A stretch of DNA of 64,000 nt from Bacillota bacterium (GTDB lineage: Bacteria; Bacillota; Clostridia; DSM-8532), in NCBI GenBank assembly GCA_023415205.1, contig JAEZLR010000001.1, forward strand, positions 62,001 to 126,000. Reading direction: 5' to 3'. Every line of letters begins with the position of its first letter. Position 1 is the first letter of the stretch. A program made the translations under genes and the position numbers. The notes under the pieces were generated by a model that saw nothing but the letters and a program-made list of their open reading frames with translations, ran no database searches and was not told the origin of the DNA. Positions 42,939 to 52,645 of this stretch are shown piece after piece.

Positions 42939-45900
42939 TTACTCGAATTTCTCAAGCGCCTTGCTCATCATATCCAGCAGGGAGCCAATGCTCGTGCGGC
43001 CCCCAGCGTCAAACCTCTTATTTTCCAGCTTGGTGAGATTTAAGTCCACTCCCAGAACCACAAAGCGATAGAGGGAGTTACTTATCTCCGCTCCATTGCT
43101 GATGGCAATAGTCTTGGAAGGCTTTAGCAGGTCGGAGCTGATATTGGCCTTGGCGCAATAAAGCTTAACCGCCAGAGAAACCGAGGTTTGGTTATCCATA
43201 TAGCCAGTCAGTTGCTTGGTGCCTACCACATCACTGATACCCAGGGTGGAGACCCTCTGTTTGGGTGTCATCCCTGTAATTTCATTATCCCGCTTGTTTA
43301 AAACGGCGTAGAGCATGACAGCCTGTTCCCCCTTAACAGGGTTTGCCGGGTACAGGGTGCCCTTGCCAAAAACCTTGGTCAGATCATACCGGGCCGACAG
43401 GCTCGAAATCGTGGTCTCAAAAGGGCTTCCTGGCTGAACCGAAGCTGTGGGCTTCACAACAATGGTGTATTGGCCCGGGGCTCCGACGCGGAAAAGGACA
43501 ATATTGGCAACATAGCCCTTGGACCCCGAGGGCTCCTTCCATGATGACCCCTCATAGACATAGGGCATGGTCAGGCCGCTATGATAGGTGTATTCCAGCT
43601 TGACGCCCATGCCTCCGGGGAAGGAGGTAATGCCTCTTGTGAGAATGAAATCGGTAGGCATACCGCTGCCCCCATCAAGAATATCCTTCAGGTAACGGGA
43701 AAGCTCTGTCTCAACCTTTGTCATGACCCCCTGGATCAGATCCTTCAGGTCGGTATGGCTGCGGTAGCTGTAGCTGTCCAAATCCCTGAGAATAAGGGAG
43801 AGCTCACGGTCAAGAATACCGTATTTAAAGGGCCCTGTGGCATCAGGTTTTTTCAGGATATTAAAAATTATGGTGTTGATCTCGGCATAGGTCAGTCGGG
43901 AGCCAATCCCTGAAGCCTGAAGGGTATAGAAGGGCGAGATGCCAACCAGACCTGATGGCAGGGCGGCTTTAGGCGTCTGGTTTCTTTCAATGCGAAGTAA
44001 CAGCATGGCTTCCTTTGCGCCGTTTGCAACAACCTGTGATTTAAGGCCATTAAGATCAATGCTACCCCTGTTCAGGGTAAACTCCGCCCCCATGCACTTG
44101 ATATTAAGGCGGCTGTCATAGGTCTCTATGGCCTCCAGCGTTTTATAGGGAATAAGAATCTCATAGAAGGAGGTGCTTTCGGTCTCACCTGAAAGATCCA
44201 CCGTCACCGTGGCGTCGCTGGCCGCTCTTAAAAGGCCTGAAAGCTGATCGTCTTTCAGAATGGCCCTCACCGAGGTGCCCGCCTTGATGTCCACCAGCCA
44301 GTAGAGCTTTTTGGTCAAGCCGTCGGCCGCATTATTAAACAGGTCAATGACCCCATCCTCTTTCTTGTCCTCATCGTAATCCGATTGAGAAAAGTCGGTT
44401 CTCATAGTCACCGGCCCCACATGAAGGGATTCCTCCAGGTTGAAGGCCCAGAGCTTGACATAGTAAAGGGTGTTGGATCGTAAGGAATGATTCTGGACAT
44501 TCCCCTGGCTGTCCCGCACCGGCTTTCCTGAAATCTTGGCATAGTAGATATATTGGGCCGAGCCTTCTTCCACATGGAGATTGGTTTTCTCACGATAGAA
44601 CTGAATTCTTCCCCCCGAAAGGAGATCATACCCATAGTTGGTAAAGCCGGTGGAACTGTAGTGAAGCTTCTCGTAATCCGCCTCCTGCTCACTGCGAGCT
44701 TCCAGATAGTAGATATACGGGTCCTCCCCTTCCCATCGCACCTCAATTTCCTTCAGGGCATCCCTCGTTTTTTCCTTGACGGGGCTTCCGGTTTCTGTTT
44801 TCCAGGTCTTGCTGCCCTGGTCGTACCAGCGCTTGTCCAGCTTGTTTCTGAGCCTTATGTCGTACCATTGATTGGGCTCAAGGTTATAGATACGAACATA
44901 GAAGGTGGTTCCATCCTTTACACTGGTATATTGGGAACGGTTAAGCAGCACATACTGGGAATCGGCCGCTTCGGATTTCTTAAGATACACCTCCATGGAA
45001 TCGGCGGTGGCCCCGCTGAGGGTGCATTGTACATTGAAGCCTATTTCAAGATCCCTTACCGCCTCAAGCAGCTCCGGAGCCTTAACCATGCGGGTGGTGA
45101 CAGGAAGGGTGATCCAGCGGCTCACGGTCTCAATAGACTTGCCCGTAGGATCGCTAAGCCCCCTGTTGCGAACAGCCCGAAGACTGAAATAATAAATACG
45201 GTTGGGCCTTAAAAAATCCCTCCGGATGGGCAGAACCACGCTTCCACTCTCACTGACCGTGAGACCCTCGGCAATGATGGCCGAATTCTTGACGTCAATC
45301 TTCAGCTTGGAATGTTCGGCAAATTCCGAATATGCCGCCATAAACCCGACATTGAAGGGGTCCTGGGCATAATCGGCGGTAATGGCCTGTGGGGACAGGT
45401 TGATAGTAGTACAGACCATATCATAGGTCACGTCCTTCTCGGCATGGAGCCAATTCAGCGTCACCCACGCATCACTTAAAAGGAGCTCTCCATCCTCATC
45501 CACGGCTATGGAAAATTCGGAGGGGGCTCTGGGGTCCCGATGGACATTATCTAATCCCCCTGAGTCAATTTTCGGGGTAGTAATGGCCTTCACGGCAGTA
45601 TCTGCCGATCGGCCAATCACTACACCCCCGACCACAAGGGAGGAACGGGCTTTCAAATAATAGACCGTATTGGGAAGAATGGGCTCTGGCTGCCCATTGG
45701 GCATGATTATTCCTGAACCGGTTATGGTAACTCCCCGGGCAATTCGCTCAGCCTCATCAGGATATACGGCAATATCCGAGACAACGGGCTGTGTGCTGAA
45801 CTGGGAGGGGTCACGGCTGATATAAATATCATATACGATGGCTCTCCCCGTTGTGGCACTGGAATATCTTTTCCATTCCACATCGGTCAGAACCCGTTGG

Positions 45901-47972
45901 TAATTGACCGAAATACCTGCAAGGGTCAGATTACCGGTGGCAGGATCCACGTTGGTCTTAGGCTCTATTCCCAACTGGAGATTGGGCATGGGCACGGGAA
46001 GCTCATTAAGAGGCCACGTGGTAAAGCTGAGCACCGGGGACTTATAGGACAGGCGATTGTTGAGCTCGGCATTGAGGCCGCCGCTGTCTCCCCAAACATC
46101 CGTGTCGATCTGGGCATTATCCTTTCTGCGGGAGGCAAAAATCTGCATATAATAGGTGGTGTTGGGAACCAGGAAGGTGGGGTAATCCCCGGGGCGGCCA
46201 TCCTCGCTGGGGTCCGCATTATTTTCCTGGGAAAGACTGTGATTATCCACATAATCATAGAAAAGCTGATTGCCGGGAACCACACAGATCAACCGGTTCT
46301 TATTGGTCGGGTCCTCGATAAAATCCTTTTTACCCAAAACCAACACCCTCTTCTGCCTAACCGGAAGATAGATTTCCTTGACCGATGAGAAGCCCACGGT
46401 TTTGGTTTGGGATTCCACCGAGCTTTCGGGAAGATAGGTGGAAAGAATCACATGGAAGGTATAGTCCTCGTCCTCATAGGGTTGGGCCTTATAGGCATTC
46501 CAATCTGCAATCTGCTTCCAGGCCAGGGGCTTTTCAAAGGACAGCCTCAGGTCACTGGCAGGTATCTCCACAGAGCCTGTGGAGAGCTCCGTTTGGGGTA
46601 CGGTTACGGTTTGTCTGCCCACATAAACCGGTTCAGCCTGGATCTCCCTAGGAAGGGGTGGCTTTCCCGAATCGGTGCCCAATAGCCGAAGGTCCACACA
46701 GAGAGAAGAGCTTCTGGGCAGGGCCGAGGAGCTATCAAAATAGACCACGCGGAAATAATACTCCGGATGGGTGGTTCCCGGTATGGTAATGGTGACAATT
46801 TCACTTCCATAGAGCTCCGAAGAGGGAAGGGAAGAATCGGGAATCTTCACCCATTTGTTCGTCTGGGTGTAGAGATCGTCAATACGGGAAGCATACTGCA
46901 CCTGATAAAACAGCTCCGGATAGACACCATTGGTGATTTTTTTAAAACGCACCTCCACCTTGTCCGAATCCACCTTGGTCATTTCTATTTCCATAGGGGT
47001 AAAGATAGAGGACAGGTCATAGCCTATATCTGAGTAGGCATTGTCGATGTTTTTCACCATAAAGCGGTTTTCACTGTCGGTACGAAGCTTGGTTCGACGT
47101 ACAGGAATCTGCTCGGAGGCGGAATTTTCAAAAATAATACCAATATTGGTAAACTCGTATTCAGTTCCCGGCTCTATCCCCTGCTCCTTTTTCAACTCCA
47201 CTGAGACAAAGCCGTCGGCGCTTGTCACCACACCATTCTCGATACCTGTGACAATGGCGTTCTTGCCCTCAATAATCATATCGGGGCCCTGGTAATCGGT
47301 GTTGAAATCCAGTATTCGGGTGGAGCCATGGCCGACGGTCATACTTACCTGGAAGCAGGTTTTGCTCACGGGAATGGCAGGGTCCTGAAGAAGGGGCAGT
47401 GCCCTGCTATCAGTGACATACAGGATGCCATGGCTCTCCGAGTAGAGGGTTGGAATCTTCCAGTTGAGCTTGATACTGGGGTTTTCACCGCTCCGAACCC
47501 TTACCACATTCCCATTTCCATCGGTCTCAAGGTAGGGCGCCTTGTCTTCAATATCTGACATTTTGGCCATCCCATTGAAGGATTCTCCGGTAAAGGTGAT
47601 GTCGGCCAGATAATAAAGGCTTCCCAGGAAGGAAGGCTCGGTGTCTGTAATATTCAAATAAACCTCAAGGGATAGATCATAGACATGATCGGGAAGAAGC
47701 TCAACACTGACATTGACCTTACCGCTTTGGTAGGTCTCCTGATCATCCAGATTATACTCTGTTCCATCGGGTCCGTGGTATTTGAGCACTGTACGAGCCG
47801 GCTCTACAGCAGAGGTGTAGCTTATGTCGTACTTTTTATTGGACGCATTATAGGCCACTTGTAATGTAATAGGAGTCACCGCCGCATTGGACAATATCTC
47901 GGAGGGCAAGCCCGTTATCAAAAGCACTCCCACAAGGAAAAGTGCTGTTATTCTCTTTAGCGCATGATTCAT
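42939..47972 (-). CDS. Giant secreted fibronectin-III-like protein
   Basis: Exported protein of 1677 aa, 24 bases upstream of its shorter paralogue. The signal peptide ends near 'PSEILSNAA'. At least six degenerate FN3-like modules are recognisable by closing motifs ('VPNTTYYMQIFASRR', 'ILPNTVYYLKARSS', 'LRPNRIYYFSLRAVRN', 'LRSNTLYYVKLWAFN'). A beta module near 'YDSRLNIKCMGAEFTL' matches the module in the paralogue. The C-terminal third has no family I recognise and only a faint SLH-like trace ('RLTYAEINTIIFNILKK'). No LPXTG or enzyme motif. A GGGGGAG binding site lies before ATG 47972. It probably forms a surface or extracellular structure with its neighbour. Confidence 0.78.
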   Translation of the reverse strand: MNHALKRITALFLVGVLLITGLPSEILSNAAVTPITLQVAYNASNKKYDISYTSAVEPARTVLKYHGPDGTEYNLDDQETYQSGKVNVSVELLPDHVYDLSLEVYLNITDTEPSFLGSLYYLADITFTGESFNGMAKMSDIEDKAPYLETDGNGNVVRVRSGENPSIKLNWKIPTLYSESHGILYVTDSRALPLLQDPAIPVSKTCFQVSMTVGHGSTRILDFNTDYQGPDMIIEGKNAIVTGIENGVVTSADGFVSVELKKEQGIEPGTEYEFTNIGIIFENSASEQIPVRRTKLRTDSENRFMVKNIDNAYSDIGYDLSSIFTPMEIEMTKVDSDKVEVRFKKITNGVYPELFYQVQYASRIDDLYTQTNKWVKIPDSSLPSSELYGSEIVTITIPGTTHPEYYFRVVYFDSSSALPRSSSLCVDLRLLGTDSGKPPLPREIQAEPVYVGRQTVTVPQTELSTGSVEIPASDLRLSFEKPLAWKQIADWNAYKAQPYEDEDYTFHVILSTYLPESSVESQTKTVGFSSVKEIYLPVRQKRVLVLGKKDFIEDPTNKNRLICVVPGNQLFYDYVDNHSLSQENNADPSEDGRPGDYPTFLVPNTTYYMQIFASRRKDNAQIDTDVWGDSGGLNAELNNRLSYKSPVLSFTTWPLNELPVPMPNLQLGIEPKTNVDPATGNLTLAGISVNYQRVLTDVEWKRYSSATTGRAIVYDIYISRDPSQFSTQPVVSDIAVYPDEAERIARGVTITGSGIIMPNGQPEPILPNTVYYLKARSSLVVGGVVIGRSADTAVKAITTPKIDSGGLDNVHRDPRAPSEFSIAVDEDGELLLSDAWVTLNWLHAEKDVTYDMVCTTINLSPQAITADYAQDPFNVGFMAAYSEFAEHSKLKIDVKNSAIIAEGLTVSESGSVVLPIRRDFLRPNRIYYFSLRAVRNRGLSDPTGKSIETVSRWITLPVTTRMVKAPELLEAVRDLEIGFNVQCTLSGATADSMEVYLKKSEAADSQYVLLNRSQYTSVKDGTTFYVRIYNLEPNQWYDIRLRNKLDKRWYDQGSKTWKTETGSPVKEKTRDALKEIEVRWEGEDPYIYYLEARSEQEADYEKLHYSSTGFTNYGYDLLSGGRIQFYREKTNLHVEEGSAQYIYYAKISGKPVRDSQGNVQNHSLRSNTLYYVKLWAFNLEESLHVGPVTMRTDFSQSDYDEDKKEDGVIDLFNNAADGLTKKLYWLVDIKAGTSVRAILKDDQLSGLLRAASDATVTVDLSGETESTSFYEILIPYKTLEAIETYDSRLNIKCMGAEFTLNRGSIDLNGLKSQVVANGAKEAMLLLRIERNQTPKAALPSGLVGISPFYTLQASGIGSRLTYAEINTIIFNILKKPDATGPFKYGILDRELSLILRDLDSYSYRSHTDLKDLIQGVMTKVETELSRYLKDILDGGSGMPTDFILTRGITSFPGGMGVKLEYTYHSGLTMPYVYEGSSWKEPSGSKGYVANIVLFRVGAPGQYTIVVKPTASVQPGSPFETTISSLSARYDLTKVFGKGTLYPANPVKGEQAVMLYAVLNKRDNEITGMTPKQRVSTLGISDVVGTKQLTGYMDNQTSVSLAVKLYCAKANISSDLLKPSKTIAISNGAEISNSLYRFVVLGVDLNLTKLENKRFDAGGRTSIGSLLDMMSKALEKFE

Positions 47973-48133
47973 TAGGAACTCCCCCTGGATAAACGTTGGT
48001 TAAATATAACTTCAATAGAGTTATCGTCACTTTGAGCTCCTTTTTTTATGCGCGTTCCATTACAATTCCGTTACGATGTGATGTATTCTTATGTCCATGG
48101 GTTTACCCTAGGGATGAGGCCTCCGACAACTCC

Positions 48134-49162
48134 TTAAATTCTGTCGCCCAGGCTCCATAATCTCTTTTCATGGAAGACGGGTAGTATATCCCCCACATGC
48201 TCCTTGAGATTGTTTACGAGTTCTGTCCTGTACCACTTTTTTAAACCCTCCAGCTCCTTCTCCCCTAAAATACCCAGATCCAGTAAGAGCTTAAGGATCA
48301 CCGGATAGATGGCCCTTTCATTGCCGTCGGCAATCTTCAGGGAAACTCCCAGATTTCCTTGGCGGAGCCCCAGGCAGTATACCGCCTCTGCCCCAATCTT
48401 TGCGATCAACCTTCCACCTGCTGCCTCCATGAGTTCGGTGCAAAACTCCCCCTGGCCTGCCACCATTTCAGGATGCCGGGTCATGGCATCAAAAACGGTT
48501 TTGCAGGTTTCATGGTAGTCGTTCTTATCCTCCTGAGCCCATTGTGTCAACCGGGCGTAGGACAGGGCAATTTTCTCCATGGGCAACATGTAAATAGGTA
48601 GGCCGCATCCATCGGTTCCCATCAATATGGAGGCCGCATTTTCATCGGTAAACAGGGCAATGGTTCTGAGGATTTCCTGTTGAAGGGGATGATGAGGATT
48701 CTCATAATGGGAGATATCCCAGCCCCGATACTTGCAGTAGGCCAGCATGGCGGCATGCTTTCCCGAGCAGCTCACATGAAGGGGCGAGGGCTCCTGGTCG
48801 GCTACAATAAGCCTTTTGTTCTCCTCCTCATTGTAGGGGCTCATGACGCCACAATGAAGGTCTGTCACGCTCAAATTAAGTCTATCCAGAATCGCCCTTA
48901 CGGTTTGCTGATGCTCGGGTGTTCCCGTATGGGAAGCACAGGCCAGGGCAATCTCCTTGGGGGTAAACCCCATGGCCTTTGCACCCCCCGAATGTATAAA
49001 CGGAATCACCTGTAAGGGCTTGGCCGAGGATCTGTAGAATATTCTGGTGCCGGGTTCCCCAACCCGGTAAACAACCCTACCCTCAGGATCTACAACACAA
49101 AGGGCCCCGTGATGAACGCTTTCCACATAACCGTTTCTCGTTACTGCTGCCAATACTCTCAT
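48134..49162 (-). CDS. L-asparaginase, zinc-dependent AnsA (Rhizobium etli) type, copy 1
   Basis: Asparaginase of 342 aa in the family of the Rhizobium etli enzymes (Asparaginase_II, PF06089), unrelated to the E. coli type. Family landmarks are present: Ser-Lys pair in 'YRSSAKPLQ', Ser in 'CASHTGTPEHQ', Cys and Lys in 'VSCSGKHAAML' and Cys in 'MGTDGCGLP', the last three matching the zinc site of that family. It should hydrolyse asparagine to aspartate and ammonia. Start 49162 has GGGAGG upstream and lies one base after the stop of the upstream paralogue. Both copies retain the active-site residues. Confidence 0.85.
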   Translation of the reverse strand: MRVLAAVTRNGYVESVHHGALCVVDPEGRVVYRVGEPGTRIFYRSSAKPLQVIPFIHSGGAKAMGFTPKEIALACASHTGTPEHQQTVRAILDRLNLSVTDLHCGVMSPYNEEENKRLIVADQEPSPLHVSCSGKHAAMLAYCKYRGWDISHYENPHHPLQQEILRTIALFTDENAASILMGTDGCGLPIYMLPMEKIALSYARLTQWAQEDKNDYHETCKTVFDAMTRHPEMVAGQGEFCTELMEAAGGRLIAKIGAEAVYCLGLRQGNLGVSLKIADGNERAIYPVILKLLLDLGILGEKELEGLKKWYRTELVNNLKEHVGDILPVFHEKRLWSLGDRI

Positions 49163-49163
49163 T

Positions 49164-50216
49164 TCACTGACCTCCCGAAGGGAACACATCTCCCAGCTCA
49201 TAATGGCTGACCCTTTTCTGAGTAAGGCTGAAGGTGGGGTGAAGATAGCCAACAGGCTCTCCCTTATCATCTTCCAAAGGGGGAAGCGCCCATTTGGAAA
49301 GCTTTCGTACGGTAGTGGGGTCCAACACCTCCAATTCCTCCAAAGCCCTGACGGCTATGGGAAAACAGGCCCATGGATGCCCGTCCTTCAGATCAATGCA
49401 TACACCCATCCGTTTTTCAGGAATGGCCATACAATATATGCCCTCGGTTCCTATTTTACCGATGACCCTGCCCTTAGTCATGCTGCACAGGTCGGTACTG
49501 AAGGTTTTGTCGCCGCTGATCATCCTGGGATAGGCAATCATGGCCTTCTGTACGATTTCCAAGCATCCGGAGTAGGGGCCCCTTCCCTCGTATCCTTGGG
49601 CCAACCGGGCATAGAGCCACGAAGTTTGCTGGAGCGTCAGAAGGTAGGTGGGTGTGGTGCAACCGTCCCTGCCTAGGATAATGTTTCTGCTGTCACATTC
49701 CAAAAGCTCGGCCAACGTTTTAACCATGAGCTGCTGAACCGGATGCTCCGGTGAAAGGTAGCCCTTAATGGGGTAATCATATAATCTGCAAAGGGCCAGC
49801 ATGGCTGCGTGCTTTCCCGAGCAGCAGCTAAAAATACAGGAGGGCCGTTTGCCAAGCTTTATCAGGGCGTTCTTAACCTTTTGATCCTCGGGATAAACAT
49901 GTCCGCAATCCAAATCCCTCTCCGCAAGACCGATTTTGTTAAGAATGGAAAGCACCACCCTGCGATGGAAGGCCTGACCCGTATGAGAGCTGCAAATAAC
50001 AGCCAATTCCTTCTGCGTAATATGGAACTTATTCATGGCCCCCGAATGAACAAAGGCTACAGCTAAAAAGGGCTTAGCCGAGGATCTTAAAAAAAGGCTC
50101 GCCTGGGTATTGCCTATGGATTTCACAATATTATTCTCAGAATCGGTCACACAGATGATTCCGTCATGGATGCTTTCCACTCTGCCTGAGCGTGTGCGAA
50201 TGGCTAGTTGCGGCAT
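49164..50216 (-). CDS. L-asparaginase, zinc-dependent AnsA (Rhizobium etli) type, copy 2
   Basis: Paralogue of the preceding entry, 350 aa, first gene of the pair. 'LRSSAKPFLA', 'CSSHTGQAF', 'SCCSGKHAAML' and 'GRDGCTTPTY' carry the same catalytic and zinc-binding positions. It is clearly diverged from copy 1, so the duplication is old and the two may differ in substrate or form a hetero-oligomer (inference). Start 50216 ('MPQLAIRT') was preferred over 50228 because of family fit. It is divergent from dnaD. Confidence 0.83.
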   Translation of the reverse strand: MPQLAIRTRSGRVESIHDGIICVTDSENNIVKSIGNTQASLFLRSSAKPFLAVAFVHSGAMNKFHITQKELAVICSSHTGQAFHRRVVLSILNKIGLAERDLDCGHVYPEDQKVKNALIKLGKRPSCIFSCCSGKHAAMLALCRLYDYPIKGYLSPEHPVQQLMVKTLAELLECDSRNIILGRDGCTTPTYLLTLQQTSWLYARLAQGYEGRGPYSGCLEIVQKAMIAYPRMISGDKTFSTDLCSMTKGRVIGKIGTEGIYCMAIPEKRMGVCIDLKDGHPWACFPIAVRALEELEVLDPTTVRKLSKWALPPLEDDKGEPVGYLHPTFSLTQKRVSHYELGDVFPSGGQ

Positions 50217-50367
50217 ACTCCACCTCAAAAAGTCAGATTAAGTCCAGAGTATAGTCTTCCACAAGCCTTTCTCTTCATACCATGGATTTTAAGCGATGTC
50301 GTTTGAGCCTAAACATTTTACGAGCCATGGATCTTTCGGGATTAAACTTTATCCCAAGCGGCGGCTG

Positions 50368-50376
50368 TGTTATAAT
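50368..50376 (+). promoter_or_regulatory. Extended -10 promoter for dnaD-dnaI
   Basis: TGTTATAAT (50368-50376) is a perfect extended -10 element about 50 bases before the dnaD start. The -35 region is weak, which extended -10 promoters tolerate. Confidence 0.6.
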
Positions 50377-50426
50377 TATTCTGCTTCGTTTAAGTCTATG
50401 AGAAAAAATGAAATAGAGGTCATCCC

Positions 50427-51419
50427 ATGCAATTTGAGGTCGTGAAGGACATCCTTTTGTCCGATACCTTGGTTCCAGACATCTTTTTAAGCGATATTAT
50501 GCCCCGTCTTCCTTCTGATGCAGTAAAGGTTTATCTGTACTGTATTTTTTTAAGCAAATATAAAAAAGAAGCCCGTCCCGAGGATCTGGCCGCAAAGCTG
50601 GGCCTTTCTGCGGATACGGTCAACGCCATCTTTCAGTTACTGGAACGGGAGGGGCTGATTCTGCGTACCCCCAACCTTATCTCCCTGACCGATATCAAGG
50701 AAAATGAGCTGAACAGAATCTATAAACGCAAAACAACCTCCGATGGCGACGCGGCAGTCTCTCAGACGGCTATTAACATCAAGAGGAACCAATGTATCGA
50801 TTCTATCAATAAAATGTTTTTCCAGGGGCTTATGGCCCCAAGCTGGTATAACGCCATTGACCAATGGTTTACCACCTATCACTTTGATGAGGATGTCATG
50901 GTCAGTCTTTTTAAAACCTGCTATGACAGCAATGCGCTGAATATCGGCTATATAGAAAAGGTGGGGCGCACCTGGTCTCTCAAGGGCATCACCAACCATT
51001 GGGAATTGGAAAAGTATATGGAGACCTATGAGCAAACAAAAACCATTGGGAAAACCATTCTCCAGAAGCTCAGGCTCAGACGCCCCCTTCAGGCCTATGA
51101 GGAAGAGCAGATTGGAGTCTGGCTTAATGACTACGGCTACGATATTGCCATGATTGAAGAAGCCTTAAAGCTGACGGTGGGAAAAAGCAACCCCTTTAAA
51201 TCTGCTCATACCATTCTGACAAATTGGAACAAGGACGGAATTAAGAACATTGAACAATTGATGGCCTATCTGGAGGCATCGGCTCAAAAGCCTGACAAGC
51301 GAGAGCCAGCTTACGGCAAAGTGCCCCGACGGGATAATTTTCAACAGCGCCAGTATGATGATGATTTCTATGATAAGCTGGACCAATCTTCTATTCTCTC
51401 AAGAAACAAGAAAGGATAA
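50427..51419 (+). CDS. dnaD: DnaD domain protein, replication initiation
   Basis: Protein of 330 aa with an N-terminal winged helix (about 25-95, 'LAAKLGLSADTVNAIFQLLE') and a C-terminal DnaB_2/DnaD domain containing 'HTILTNWNKDGIKN', the YxxxIxxxW-type DNA-binding signature region. Such proteins remodel DNA at the origin and at restart sites and help load the replicative helicase. AGAGG precedes the ATG. The helicase loader gene follows after seven bases, a standard Clostridia arrangement. Confidence 0.88.
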   Translation: MQFEVVKDILLSDTLVPDIFLSDIMPRLPSDAVKVYLYCIFLSKYKKEARPEDLAAKLGLSADTVNAIFQLLEREGLILRTPNLISLTDIKENELNRIYKRKTTSDGDAAVSQTAINIKRNQCIDSINKMFFQGLMAPSWYNAIDQWFTTYHFDEDVMVSLFKTCYDSNALNIGYIEKVGRTWSLKGITNHWELEKYMETYEQTKTIGKTILQKLRLRRPLQAYEEEQIGVWLNDYGYDIAMIEEALKLTVGKSNPFKSAHTILTNWNKDGIKNIEQLMAYLEASAQKPDKREPAYGKVPRRDNFQQRQYDDDFYDKLDQSSILSRNKKG

Positions 51420-51426
51420 GGTTTAA

Positions 51427-52437
51427 ATGGCTGAAATCAGACGAAATCTGGACAATGAGTTCGCCTTAAGAAGGGACAAGGCCTTGAGAGATGTAGAGCG
51501 GCGCAAGGAGGAGGCCCGTGATAGAATACCCGAGCTGGCCCGGCTGGATGCCGAGATCACCCTCTCGGGACTTCGCTACGCCCGTTCGCTCTTGAATGGC
51601 ACTTCCTCCGGGGGTGAAGAAAAGCTCTCCGAGCAGATCAATGAACTCAATAACCGCATGAAAGCCCTTCTTCTGGCCCGTGGCTTTGCTGCCGATTATC
51701 TTGAACCCCATTTTTCATGCCCTTTATGCGAGGACAGGGGATATGTGACACAGAGTGGTGCGACCACACCCTGTTCATGCTACCATAAGCTTTACCTTGA
51801 GCAGCTTTATAATTACTCCAATCTTCTGGATGACGGAAAAACAGGTTTTGAGTTTTTCAATGCCTCTTATTTTTCCGATAAGCCCATCCAAGGCAACGAC
51901 TCTCCCAGAGAGCAGATTCTATCAATTAAGGAACAGAGCCAAAGTTTTATCGACCATTTCTCCGATGCCCAGACCCCCAATTACTATTTCTACGGCCCCA
52001 CCGGCACGGGGAAAACCTTTATGGCTAAGAGCATTGGCTTGGAGCTTGTGAAAAAGGGGTACAGCGTTTTGTATCTATCAGCGCCGTCCCTGTTTTCCAT
52101 TATCCATCAGTATCGCCTTAATCCCGATAGGGACGAGGTTAACGGAGAGCAGGCCTATAAAAACCTCATCACAGCAAACCTGCTCATTTTAGATGACCTG
52201 GGTACTGAACCGGGCAGCGATGCCCGATACGCCGAGCTTTTGACCCTGCTTGAAATGCGCAAGGCACGGGGTAGGGACAGGGTCAACAAAACCATTATTT
52301 CTTCCAACCTGGATCTGCGCATACTTGCCCAGGTCTATAATGAGCGTATCGCCTCCCGTATAGTCGGGGAATTTCAAACCCTTAAGTTCTTCGGGGAGGA
52401 TATACGGGTGATTAAGAAAATGGAGAAGCTCTCCTGA
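51427..52437 (+). CDS. dnaI: DnaC/DnaI-type helicase loader ATPase
   Basis: AAA+ ATPase of 336 aa that loads the replicative helicase. The N-terminal helical region is followed by a zinc site (C98, C101, C116, C118 in 'CPLCEDRG' and 'CSCYHK'). The P-loop 'GPTGTGKT' spans about 190-197, Walker B is 'LLILDDLG', and 'IISSNLDLRIL' is sensor 1. It is co-transcribed with dnaD. AAAGGATAAGG precedes the ATG. Called dnaI by analogy with Bacillus; the E. coli name for the family is dnaC. Confidence 0.88.
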   Translation: MAEIRRNLDNEFALRRDKALRDVERRKEEARDRIPELARLDAEITLSGLRYARSLLNGTSSGGEEKLSEQINELNNRMKALLLARGFAADYLEPHFSCPLCEDRGYVTQSGATTPCSCYHKLYLEQLYNYSNLLDDGKTGFEFFNASYFSDKPIQGNDSPREQILSIKEQSQSFIDHFSDAQTPNYYFYGPTGTGKTFMAKSIGLELVKKGYSVLYLSAPSLFSIIHQYRLNPDRDEVNGEQAYKNLITANLLILDDLGTEPGSDARYAELLTLLEMRKARGRDRVNKTIISSNLDLRILAQVYNERIASRIVGEFQTLKFFGEDIRVIKKMEKLS

Positions 52438-52645
52438 TAAAGCGAATCTATTAATAAAGCCATGATGCTTAGCCCTTCTTATTGTCCTCGAAAGCAGGAA
52501 GTTGCCAATGCTCAATCTTGTTCTCGCAAGGTCGCTGGCAATCGGTTACCTCGCCCGACCTTCGATTTCGCATGACAACATTCATCTGCTCCTGCGGATA
52601 TATATCAAGCCTAAGCATCAGGCTTCTTCTATATTCGGCCCTATT

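Noticed and set aside
44553..45212. 219-codon plus-strand frame inside the giant FN3 gene
   Set aside because: Antisense shadow of a long coding region; no ribosome binding site or domain.
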